Assembly (NCBI GenBank): GCA_963593685.1
Contig: CAVBBP010000066.1
Span: 1-11,906, forward strand
Source: W0P28-013 sp963593685
GTDB taxonomy: Bacteria > Bacteroidota > Bacteroidia > Bacteroidales > Paludibacteraceae
DNA: 11,906 bases
Direction of reading: 5' to 3'
Positions within the stretch are counted from its first letter, which is position 1, and every line of letters starts with the position of its first letter. Positions 1 through 5,549 of the stretch are shown piece by piece. A program made the translations under genes and the position numbers. The notes beneath the pieces are model-generated. The model had not been told where the DNA came from. It saw only the letters and a program-made list of their open reading frames with translations, and searched no databases.

Positions 1-274
1 GCGTGAGCCCCATAATGCTCGAACGCAATGTTTTGGTGCGTGCCAGTGCTTTTAGTTCGGCGTAGCGCATCGTGCTCAACTGCTCTTTAGACAGTATTTG
101 AACACTGTTTGAATGGCTTTCGGCAAACACCTCGGAACGATTGATGGTGCGCACCGTTCCGTTGCCGTAACTGAGGGCTGCGCTGTGGGTAAGATAGAGC
201 GTGCCGCCCGATTCGTACACAACATTCGTGTGCGAATAACGCGCAAAGTGATCTTTCAGAGTTTGATTGTCCAT
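1..274 (-). CDS. hypothetical phage protein, N-terminal 91 codons, runs off the left edge
   Basis: An open frame on the minus strand starts at the ATG at 274 (MDNQTLKDHFARY) and stays open to the window edge, so the gene is incomplete. The codons favour C or G in third position as in the neighbouring genes, which supports it being real, whereas the plus strand here has stops in the terminase frame at 88, 142, 172 and 190. The visible protein has a YESGGTLYLTHSAA stretch (about residues 20-33) and an ELKALA segment (about 74-79). This recalls small proteins beside head genes in Bacteroidetes phages, with a short segment before a LEM/HeH-like helix; that resemblance is from memory and weak. I do not recognise a family. 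It is divergent from the terminase fragment, which has no visible N-terminus, so the junction near 275-330 may be a rearrangement. Confidence 0.6.
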   Translation of the reverse strand, partial: MDNQTLKDHFARYSHTNVVYESGGTLYLTHSAALSYGNGTVRTINRSEVFAESHSNSVQILSKEQLSTMRYAELKALARTKTLRSSIMGLT

Positions 275-360
275 GGTTATGTGAAAATTTTGATGCACAA
301 AACAATAAAGCCTACTACAACGATACCGATGAGCGCATAACCAGCCCCCATAACAAATTT

Positions 361-783
361 TTGCCAGCCGTTGAGCGGTTTGTCTATCTCGACGATGTGC
401 GGGTCTATATCGAAAACAACACGCTGCAAGACCCTTTCTACGAACAGGTGTTCAAACCGCTCATTTTCGAGGAGAACAAACGCCGAGGCGTGTTGCTGCC
501 AATCGTTCCCGACACACGCTCGAAAGGCGACAAATTCACACGCATCGAGGGCACACTCGAACCCATCAACCGCGCGGGGCTGCTCGTATTCAACGAAAAA
601 GAGGCAAACGACCCCGACATGCAGCGTTTAATGACACAATTCAAGGCCTGCAGCCGCACACAAAAACGCATGGACGGCCCCGACATGGTCGAAGGTGGCG
701 TGTTCCTGCTCAAAAACCGTGTGTTTGCCGAAGCCGCACAAAGCATCTATTCAGTGAAACGAATTAACACCAAAAAGATATGA
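361..783 (+). CDS. terminase large subunit, C-terminal nuclease portion (5'-truncated)
   Basis: The frame ends in a segment typical of the C-terminus of phage large terminases: KFTRIEGTLEPINRAGLLVF (residues 59-78) followed by MDGPDMVEGGVFLL (about 104-117), where the late aspartate of the nuclease active site is expected. Large terminases cut concatemeric or host-joined DNA and pump it into the prohead; in Mu this is gp28. Only about 140-170 residues are present, against roughly 450-550 for the family, and the ATPase domain with Walker motifs is absent. The frame is open back to 193 with plausible coding from about 286, but has no ATG; TTG at 361 is merely the first possible start. The 3' end overlaps the DUF1320 start by 4 bases (ATGA at 780-783), the usual packing of this operon. 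It is either a remnant, one half of a split gene, or a rearrangement or assembly junction. Confidence 0.65.
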   Translation: MPAVERFVYLDDVRVYIENNTLQDPFYEQVFKPLIFEENKRRGVLLPIVPDTRSKGDKFTRIEGTLEPINRAGLLVFNEKEANDPDMQRLMTQFKACSRTQKRMDGPDMVEGGVFLLKNRVFAEAAQSIYSVKRINTKKI

Positions 784-1235
784 TTATCACTGTCGAAGAA
801 CTACAGAAAACTGCTCTCTACGAAGAGATAACCGACGCCATCACACGCGACGACGACGCAGTTATCACCATGCAGATATTGGCAGCGCAAAGCCTCTGCT
901 CTACCTATCTGTTCAAATACGATTTGAAACCTGTTTTTGGCGACGATTCGGTAGAACCTGCCATTGCGCCAACGAAAAAATGCCCCGCTTTGGCCGAAAT
1001 TGTCAAAATTGTGGCGTGCTACTATCTGCTGCGGCAGTCGAACCCCAATGTAGCACTCAACATCTACAAGTCGGACTACGACCAAGCCATTCAGTTGCTC
1101 TGCGACATTCGCGACGGCAACAACCAACTTACCGAACTCGACTACATCGGCGACAACCCCGACACACCACAAGACGAAAGCCTTGCCACTGGCGTAACTT
1201 GGGACAGCAATACGAAACGAAAAAATTTCTTCTGA
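780..1235 (+). CDS. Mu gp36-like DUF1320 family protein
   Basis: A 151-aa protein with the DUF1320 pattern: an N-terminal TVEELQKTALYEEIT segment, a helix with AQSLCSTYLFKYDLKPVF (about residues 38-55) resembling the 'A..idsyl..rY.lP' core, then a helix with EIVKIVACYYLLRQS and a YDQAIQLLCDIRDGNNQL end (about 100-117), matching the 'Y..Ai.wL..i..G...L' signature. In Mu the relative is gp36, which lies in the head-tail junction region and is thought to be a head-completion or connector protein. Its start overlaps the terminase stop by 4 bases and it ends one base before the portal start, so translation is probably coupled. In Mu gp36 comes after the head protein; here it precedes the portal, so the module is reordered. 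Confidence 0.75.
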   Translation: MIITVEELQKTALYEEITDAITRDDDAVITMQILAAQSLCSTYLFKYDLKPVFGDDSVEPAIAPTKKCPALAEIVKIVACYYLLRQSNPNVALNIYKSDYDQAIQLLCDIRDGNNQLTELDYIGDNPDTPQDESLATGVTWDSNTKRKNFF

Positions 1236-1236
1236 T

Positions 1237-2583
1237 ATGGCAAAAAAAGAACAGAATAAACCGAAAGAGACTGCCGCACAACAACCTGTGCAGGTGCTCG
1301 ATTTGCGTTTGGTTGCGCCCGACCGCAACCGAAAAGATGTCGGTTCGCTCAAACAGGCCGTAGAGCGCGCCGAAAGCATCACACTGCCAAACCGCTACAA
1401 ACTCATGGACTTGTACCACGATGTGGTGTCGATCGACGGACACCTGTCGGGGCTGCTCGACAAGCGCACCAAGGCAGTTACAAACAAACATTTAGTTTTT
1501 CTGGACAAAGATGGCTCAAAAGTAGAAGAGTTAGAACCGCTTATCAAATCGAGCAAATTCAAACGACTGCTCGAAGTTTTCATGGAACGCATCTACTACG
1601 GATGCGCAGCACCGGAGTTTATCGTGGGCGCAAAGTTCGATTTCAGAGAGATTGACCGCCGGCACATCCGACCTGAGGCTCGTGAAATAGCCATCTCGCA
1701 ATTCGACACCAAGGGTGTGAGTGTTGATCAGTTCCCGATGGTCTGGCTCATGGGTGAACCTTACGAACTCGGTAAACTCCTTCAGTGCTCCATGTATGCA
1801 CTCTACAAACGCAGCGGTTTTGGCGATTTCGCGCAATATGTCGAAATTTTTGGGCAACCTGTACGCATTGTGAAATACGATGCCTACGACCAAAAAACAC
1901 AAACCGAACTAAAAAAAGCACTGCAAGAATCGGGTTCGTCGCTCGTGATGATGATTCCACGACAAGCCGATTTTCAGATGCTCGATGGCAAAACATCGAA
2001 TGGCAACGGCGAACTGCACACAAGGCTCATCGCCTGCTGCAACCAAGAGATGTCGGTGGCCATTCTCGGCAACTCCGAAACCACCACATCGAGCAGTTCG
2101 TCGGGCTACGCACAAGCCGAAGTACACGCCAACCAACAGATGGAAATCACAGCCGACGACATGAAATATGTGGTCGATATGCTCAATAGCGACTACTTCC
2201 TGAACCTGCTGGCGCAATATGGCTACCCAACCGAAGGCGGACATTTTGAGTTCGCACAACCGAAAATTCTGAACGAACTCGCCGCACGCCTCAATATCGA
2301 TATGCAACTGGCTAACCGTGTGCCTATCGACGACGACTATTTCTACGAACACTACGGCGTGCCAAAACCCGAAAACTACGACGAAATAAAACAACAACAA
2401 GAGGAACGCCGACAGGCAACACTCGACGCGCTGCGAACAGCGAAAAAAGACGAAAACAAAGACGAAGACACAGACCAAGACCAAGACAAAGACGACGACA
2501 AAGGCAAAGACCAAAAAGACGACGACAAAAAGGGGAAACTTTTCGCTGCCTTGGCCGATTTTTTCGGCTTCGCCCCGATGTAG
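1237..2583 (+). CDS. DUF935 phage portal protein (Mu gp29-like)
   Basis: A 448-aa protein with the DUF935 portal signatures: DVVSIDGHLSGLLDKRTKAV (residues 62-81), the YVEIFGQPVRIVKYD core (201-215), and ILGNSETTTSSSSSGYAQAE then VH (276-297), equivalent to the family's 'LG.t.Tt...gs.a...vH' segment. Portals form the dodecameric ring at one vertex of the capsid through which terminase pumps DNA. Length fits the family (about 450-520). The C-terminal tail (about 403-434) is low-complexity and made almost only of Lys, Asp, Glu, Gln and Asn, followed by a hydrophobic LFAALADFFGF end; the charged tail is not part of the conserved portal fold. The gene starts one base after the DUF1320 stop and is followed by MuF with a 20-base gap, the usual portal-MuF pairing. 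Confidence 0.9.
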   Translation: MAKKEQNKPKETAAQQPVQVLDLRLVAPDRNRKDVGSLKQAVERAESITLPNRYKLMDLYHDVVSIDGHLSGLLDKRTKAVTNKHLVFLDKDGSKVEELEPLIKSSKFKRLLEVFMERIYYGCAAPEFIVGAKFDFREIDRRHIRPEAREIAISQFDTKGVSVDQFPMVWLMGEPYELGKLLQCSMYALYKRSGFGDFAQYVEIFGQPVRIVKYDAYDQKTQTELKKALQESGSSLVMMIPRQADFQMLDGKTSNGNGELHTRLIACCNQEMSVAILGNSETTTSSSSSGYAQAEVHANQQMEITADDMKYVVDMLNSDYFLNLLAQYGYPTEGGHFEFAQPKILNELAARLNIDMQLANRVPIDDDYFYEHYGVPKPENYDEIKQQQEERRQATLDALRTAKKDENKDEDTDQDQDKDDDKGKDQKDDDKKGKLFAALADFFGFAPM

Positions 2584-2603
2584 TCAGGGGCGACAACAAC
2601 GAA

Positions 2604-3917
2604 TTGGATAAGGACTACTTTGCCGACGGACTGCCGCCATTGCTCGATAGCGGCATCGAAATCGATGTCGAAGCCATAGCGCAAGCGTTGGTCAATATCT
2701 ACAAACAGACTTTCGACATCGACCACACAGTAGAAGAGAACCTCTACCGCGAAACCTGCCGCATATTCGACGAGGCCATCAACAACGGCATGGCCGATGC
2801 CGCCATGGCGGGCGTGCCACTGCCAAGCAAAGAGTTTCTGCACGAGTTGCAGCACAACACCGAGGTTTTCTCGGCTTTTCGTGTGCACCGTATGCAAAAA
2901 GACATTGCCGCTACAATGGTCGATAACGACGGACACCTGAAATCGTTCCGACAGTTCGTGAAAGACGCTTCGGCGTATATCGACCACCGCAACCGTGCAT
3001 GGCTACAAACCGAATACGACACCGCTGTGCTGCGCGCGCAGAATGCCGCCGAATGGAAAGAGTTCCGTGCCGAAGCCGATGTCTATCCCAACCTCGAGTG
3101 GATTCCATCTACCTCGCCAAACCCCGGTGCCGACCATCGGGTCTTTTGGGGAACGGTGCGCCCAGTGAACGACCCTTTTTGGAACGAACACAAGCCCGGC
3201 GACCGCTGGAACTGCAAGTGCGAACTTCGCCAAACAGAGCGCAGCGAAACACCAGTACCGCACACCGCAGGCGAACAGAATGCACAGGCAGGATTGGAAA
3301 CCAACCCCGCCGACGGACAGATATTCAGCCGCAAACACCCCTACTACCCGCAGAACTGCACCAAATGCCCCTTTGCAGGCAACAAACTTGCCGCACTCAT
3401 CGGCAACCTTGCAGGGCGACGCGACTGCAACCAGTGCAGCCGTGCCTCGAAGTGCGTGGAGCGAGCAAAAAGGCATGTAAAGCAACGAGAACAGAAACAG
3501 CACATCAATCCGAAAGAAACGCCCGAGCAGTTCATAGCCAAACAGCGCGAACTGCTGCAAACACTACGCAAGCAGGGAGAGTTGGAACTGCGTAACCGCA
3601 AAGCACTCTACACAGGCAATCTATTCTTTGGCAAGCGAGAGTTTAAGCGCATCAAAGAGCATTGCTACAACGCCATAGAAACGGAAGCGGCCGCACACCT
3701 GCACAGCCTGCTGCGCAAGGTGGAGAACGGACGCTACCTGCCTATCGATATGACCCGCAAGAATTACCGCCGCAAGATAGCCGACGGCGTGAAAAACTAC
3801 ACCGTGTACGAGGTGGTGTACAAGGGAGAAGTGTTTGAGCTGAAATGTCAGGTGAAGAGCGACAAGCACAATGGTGTCGCCGAATACCCATATTCTATAA
3901 AGCAAAAAAGGCGATAA
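2604..3917 (+). CDS. MuF-like head morphogenesis protein with zinc-finger-like insert and C-terminal toxin-like domain
   Basis: A 437-aa protein. Residues about 80-210 form the MuF (phage head morphogenesis, Mu gp30-like) domain, ending in the diagnostic ADHRVFWGTVRPVNDPFW and PGDRWNCKCELRQT motifs (176-211). MuF proteins enter the prohead in small numbers with the portal. A second segment has Cys252, Cys255, Cys275, Cys278 and Cys284 in CxxC and CxxC-x5-C spacing, likely a zinc site. The C-terminus (about 335-437: basic helices, then strands ending YTVYEVVYKGEVFEL...EYPYSIKQK) lies beyond the MuF core, where polymorphic MuF proteins carry toxin domains; it may be a BECR-fold (Barnase/EndoU/colicin/RelE-like) nuclease, which I infer from layout and not from a match. 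The last 41 codons recur twice downstream. The start is uncertain: TTG 2604 is used because the frame, open far into the portal gene, offers no ATG. Confidence 0.85.
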   Translation: MDKDYFADGLPPLLDSGIEIDVEAIAQALVNIYKQTFDIDHTVEENLYRETCRIFDEAINNGMADAAMAGVPLPSKEFLHELQHNTEVFSAFRVHRMQKDIAATMVDNDGHLKSFRQFVKDASAYIDHRNRAWLQTEYDTAVLRAQNAAEWKEFRAEADVYPNLEWIPSTSPNPGADHRVFWGTVRPVNDPFWNEHKPGDRWNCKCELRQTERSETPVPHTAGEQNAQAGLETNPADGQIFSRKHPYYPQNCTKCPFAGNKLAALIGNLAGRRDCNQCSRASKCVERAKRHVKQREQKQHINPKETPEQFIAKQRELLQTLRKQGELELRNRKALYTGNLFFGKREFKRIKEHCYNAIETEAAAHLHSLLRKVENGRYLPIDMTRKNYRRKIADGVKNYTVYEVVYKGEVFELKCQVKSDKHNGVAEYPYSIKQKRR

Positions 3918-3929
3918 ACAAGAACCGGT

Positions 3930-3943
3930 TGGGCAGCCGCCCA
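3930..3943. repeat. hairpin TGGGC-AGCC-GCCCA after MuF tail 0
   Basis: A 5-bp GC-rich stem with a 4-base loop begins 13 bases after the MuF stop. An outer AACC...GGTT pair (3924-3927 with 3947-3950) can extend it across a 3x3 internal loop. No T-run follows on either strand, so it is not a standard terminator. The same 14 bases occur at the same place after both tail copies. Confidence 0.6.
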
Positions 3944-3976
3944 TGTGGTTGAACTTGAATATCACCTTTTCCGCTA

Positions 3977-4007
3977 CAAAGATACAACAATTATTTGATA
4001 TAGCAAA
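3977..4007 (-). promoter_or_regulatory. Bacteroidetes-type promoter reading back into the MuF tail
   Basis: On the minus strand: TTTG (4007-4004), a 19-base spacer, then TATCTTTG (3984-3977). This fits the -33 TTTG / -7 TAnnTTTG consensus and spacing known for Bacteroidetes housekeeping promoters. The predicted transcript would start near 3970, pass through the hairpin and run antisense to the MuF 3' end. No convincing minus-strand gene lies there. Confidence 0.5.
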
Positions 4008-4108
4008 CAAATGAGAGCCTATATTGGATAAAAAAAAGAGAATAACACCCCAGAACCTCCGTGAAACTTATCAGTGCGACTGAAAGGCATTATTCTCAAT
4101 TCCACTGC

Positions 4109-4139
4109 AAAAGGTATACCATTTTTTTGAACTACCAAA
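4109..4139 (-). promoter_or_regulatory. degenerate promoter-like site upstream of tail copy 1
   Basis: On the minus strand: TTTG (4139-4136), a 19-base spacer, then TACCTTTT (4116-4109), one mismatch from TAnnTTTG. It is the sister of the site at 4339-4370, with one base fewer in its T-run and a damaged -7 box, so it may be weak or dead. Confidence 0.3.
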
Positions 4140-4151
4140 TAAATATGCAAA

Positions 4152-4280
4152 AAAAACTACACCGCATACGAAATCGTGTACAAAGGAGATGTATTTGAAC
4201 TGAAGTGTCAGGTGAAGGAGATTGACCACCGAGTATGTGAATATCCGTATAGCCTAAAACAGAAAAAGAGCAATAATTGA
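4152..4280 (+). pseudogene. headless MuF C-terminal tail, copy 1
   Basis: In frame it encodes KNYTAYEIVYKGDVFELKCQ followed by 22 more residues and a TGA, homologous to the last 41 residues of MuF (from K397). An in-frame TAA sits just upstream at 4140-4142 and there is no in-frame start. An ATG at 4145 is out of frame by one base, separated from the tail by C and a run of eight A. The middle differs most (KEIDHRVCE against KSDKHNGVAE in MuF) and the end is two residues longer (KKSNN). No stop interrupts the frame. It is a displaced or silent 3' cassette or a decaying partial duplication. Confidence 0.7.
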
Positions 4281-4288
4281 CCAGACAT

Positions 4289-4302
4289 TGGGCAGCCGCC
4301 CA
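4289..4302. repeat. hairpin TGGGC-AGCC-GCCCA after tail copy 1
   Basis: The same 14 bases as after MuF, starting 9 bases after the tail-1 stop. The outer AACC/GGTT pairing seen at the other two sites is absent. Confidence 0.55.
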
Positions 4303-4338
4303 TTCGCTCGAAATCAATCATTACTCTCAATTCTTCGA

Positions 4339-4370
4339 CAAAGGTATACCATTTTTTTTGAACTACCAAA
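4339..4370 (-). promoter_or_regulatory. Bacteroidetes-type promoter between tail copies, reading back into copy 1
   Basis: On the minus strand: TTTG (4370-4367), a 20-base spacer with a poly-A stretch, then TACCTTTG (4346-4339), a full match to TAnnTTTG. The transcript would cross the hairpin at 4289-4302 and be antisense to tail copy 1. Confidence 0.45.
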
Positions 4371-4382
4371 TAAATATGCAAA

Positions 4383-4508
4383 AAAAACTACACCGTGTAC
4401 GAGGTGGCGTACAAAGGAGAAGTGTTTGAACTGAAATGTCAGGTGAAAAGCAATAAGAATGATGGTGCAGCCGAATATCCATACAGCATGAAACAGAAAA
4501 GGAGATAA
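4383..4508 (+). pseudogene. headless MuF C-terminal tail, copy 2
   Basis: It encodes 41 residues, KNYTVYEVAYKGEVFELKCQ then VKSNKNDGAAEYPYSMKQKRR, then TAA, the same length as the MuF tail. Against MuF, 6 of 41 codons change the amino acid and 9 differ silently, which is what purifying selection on a coding sequence gives. As in copy 1, an in-frame TAA (4371-4373) precedes it, and an ATG at 4376 is separated by C and eight A, one base out of frame. The spacer behind it matches the spacer behind MuF itself, so copy 2 may be the older end of the MuF gene. Confidence 0.75.
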
Positions 4509-4520
4509 TCAAGAACCACT

Positions 4521-4534
4521 TGGGCAGCCGCCCA
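4521..4534. repeat. hairpin TGGGC-AGCC-GCCCA after tail copy 2
   Basis: The same 14 bases, 12 bases after the tail-2 stop. The outer AACC...GGTT pair is present as at 3924-3950, while the internal-loop bases between the two stems differ (ACT/TCC against GGT/TGT), so the stems are conserved and the loop is not. Confidence 0.6.
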
Positions 4535-4567
4535 TCCGGTTGAACTTGAGTATCACCTTTTCCGCTA

Positions 4568-4598
4568 CAAAGGTACAACAATTTATTGATATGGCAAA
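4568..4598 (-). promoter_or_regulatory. Bacteroidetes-type promoter reading back into tail copy 2
   Basis: On the minus strand: TTTG (4598-4595), a 19-base spacer, then TACCTTTG (4575-4568). It is the sister of the site at 3977-4007, with both boxes kept although spacer bases differ. It lies directly in front of the plus-strand gene at 4602 but points away from it. Confidence 0.5.
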
Positions 4599-4601
4599 AA
4601 A

Positions 4602-4982
4602 ATGAGCATAAAAACCAGCCTTGCAAACAAAAGTCGCAACAACCGCCTGTTTATCGACAATCTGTGTCGGCAAATTGCGGTGGAGATAACCCTGCCATTC
4701 GACAAGCGCGACACCACTTGGTACGATGTGCTTACACCGTCGTATTGCAGCCGCATACACGGCAAGCCCGAATTTGTTACCGCTGCCAAAACAGGCTGCG
4801 TTTACCGCCCTGCCACCGCCGTTTTGAACCCAACCGAAATCAACGCCATTTCCGAATTTATCGCCACCACACCAACCTGCGCCAACTACCGCGAAGCGTG
4901 GAACGCAATGCACGCCCTATTCAACGATTGCCAACTCACCGCCCTCAACATTTTGATAGAAACAACACGGCGATTTAAGTAG
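4602..4982 (+). CDS. hypothetical protein, 126 aa, downstream of the MuF tail array
   Basis: Starts MSIKTSLANKSRNNRLFIDN and ends IETTRRFK. I recognise no family. It is soluble, with no membrane segment or signal peptide, mixed alpha/beta in appearance, with five cysteines and a helical C-terminal half (EINAISEF, REAWNAMHALFNDC). Codons favour C in third position like the confirmed phage genes, and an overlapping frame at 4586-4978 lacks this, so this frame is preferred. The ATG follows an A-rich leader (GGCAAAAAA) with no Shine-Dalgarno. Its TAG stop lies inside the 68-bp repeat. Position fits either a head gene between MuF and gpG or an immunity partner of the MuF tail; the second is only an inference from polymorphic-toxin gene order. 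Confidence 0.7.
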   Translation: MSIKTSLANKSRNNRLFIDNLCRQIAVEITLPFDKRDTTWYDVLTPSYCSRIHGKPEFVTAAKTGCVYRPATAVLNPTEINAISEFIATTPTCANYREAWNAMHALFNDCQLTALNILIETTRRFK

Positions 4983-5044
4983 CAAGTAGCAAGATGAGAT
5001 TTTAAGAACATAGAATATAGAACATAGACTATGACAACTTGAAA
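4977..5044 (+). repeat. 68-bp inverted repeat, left copy
   Basis: Identical over 68 bases to the reverse complement of 11777-11844. It begins AAGTAGCAAGTAGCAAGATG and ends GACTATGACAACTTGAAA. It is built from 7-base units (AGTAGCA twice; GAACATA, GAATATA, GAACATA, GACTATG). It supplies the TAG stop of the upstream gene and ends 36 bases before the gpG ATG. The following 5057-5076 continues with 7-base TGAAATT units. Confidence 0.95.
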
Positions 5045-5080
5045 TTCTTAAACACTGAAATTTGAAATTTGAAATTCCCC

Positions 5081-5536
5081 ATGACTCCCGACGAATTCAA
5101 ACGACTGCTGGCGAAACAGCGCGACGCATTGACGCACGCCATTGTACGCACCATTCCTGTGAAAGTGGGCACTGTGGCTGTACATCACTTTCGCGACAAT
5201 TTCAGAGCCTCGGGCTTTGTCGATGACAGTTTGAAGCAGTGGCAACGCAGCAAACGCCAAGACGACCCCAAACACCCCGACCGCTCTTACAAAACGCTGC
5301 TCTCGCGCCGTAACTATCTCTACAAATCTATCAGCAAGCGAATAGAGCCTGCCAAAGCCATTGTCTATACCGATGTGCCGTATGCCGCAGCGCACAACGA
5401 GGGCACTACCAACGCAGGGCGCAGCCACAATGTGCGCATTCCGAAACGCCAATTTATGGGCAAATCGAAGCAACTCGACAAGAAATGTCTGAAACTAATC
5501 GACGAGGAACTCAAAAAGATATTAAACAACCATTAA
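5081..5536 (+). CDS. phage virion morphogenesis protein (Mu gpG-like)
   Basis: A 151-aa protein. After a helical N-terminus it has VAVHHFRDNFRASGFVDDSL (32-51), a KQWQRSK segment, KTLLSRRNYLYKSI (71-84), and IVYTDVPYAAAHNEGTT (94-110) followed by IPKRQFMGKS (120-129). This order (N-F...G...W..., L..sG.L..SI, VY.dvpYA..HN.G, P.RqFmG) is that of the phage virion morphogenesis family containing Mu gpG and P2 gpS. These proteins act in joining heads and tails (tail completion). The ATG at 5081 is chosen over TTG at 5069, which lies inside the heptamer repeat. The gene follows the 68-bp repeat and is 13 bases upstream of the gp37-like gene. Confidence 0.85.
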   Translation: MTPDEFKRLLAKQRDALTHAIVRTIPVKVGTVAVHHFRDNFRASGFVDDSLKQWQRSKRQDDPKHPDRSYKTLLSRRNYLYKSISKRIEPAKAIVYTDVPYAAAHNEGTTNAGRSHNVRIPKRQFMGKSKQLDKKCLKLIDEELKKILNNH

Positions 5537-5549
5537 AACCCTTTTTACT

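Larger units (their letters stand above)
3918..4601. repeat. repeat region of MuF tail copies, hairpins and promoter-like spacers
   Basis: These 684 bases hold no complete gene with a normal start. Two headless copies of the MuF 3' end (4152-4280, 4383-4508) alternate with related spacers. Two units, about 4088-4280 and 4318-4508, form a direct tandem repeat sharing an upstream part (CTCAATT...GGTATACCATTTTTTT...GAACTACCAAATAAATATGC) and the tail. The spacers after tail 0 (3918-4017) and tail 2 (4509-4608) are near-identical to each other (CAAGAACC, the hairpin, GGTTGAACTTGA, TATCACCTTTTCCGCTACAAAG) and differ from the spacer between tails 1 and 2. The first ends in ATGAGAGCC where the second runs into the start of the gene at 4602. 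About 4018-4087 is unique and shows nothing recognisable. Confidence 0.85.

Noticed and set aside
801..1382. 193-codon minus-strand frame across the DUF1320 and portal starts
   Set aside because: Antisense to two well-supported genes; no domain and poor codon pattern.
3621..4010. Minus-strand frame of 129 codons over the MuF 3' end, and similar frames at 4132-4317 and 4363-4626
   Set aside because: They are the antisense of the MuF tails and spacers. The three do not keep a common frame: copies stop or shift soon after the MGGCP start, while the plus-strand tails stay intact.
3792..4508. Diversity-generating retroelement (template and variable repeat), as known in some Bacteroides Mu-like phages
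   Set aside because: No reverse transcriptase in the window, differences between the tails are not limited to adenines, and many are silent.
4586..4978. 130-codon alternative plus-strand frame over the 126-aa gene
   Set aside because: Composition is rich in Arg, Gln and His, typical of a shifted frame; the 4602 frame has the third-position bias of the real genes.
4977..5076. Possible CRISPR-like array because of short repeats
   Set aside because: Units are 7 bases and directly adjacent, with no spacers of unique sequence and no cas genes.
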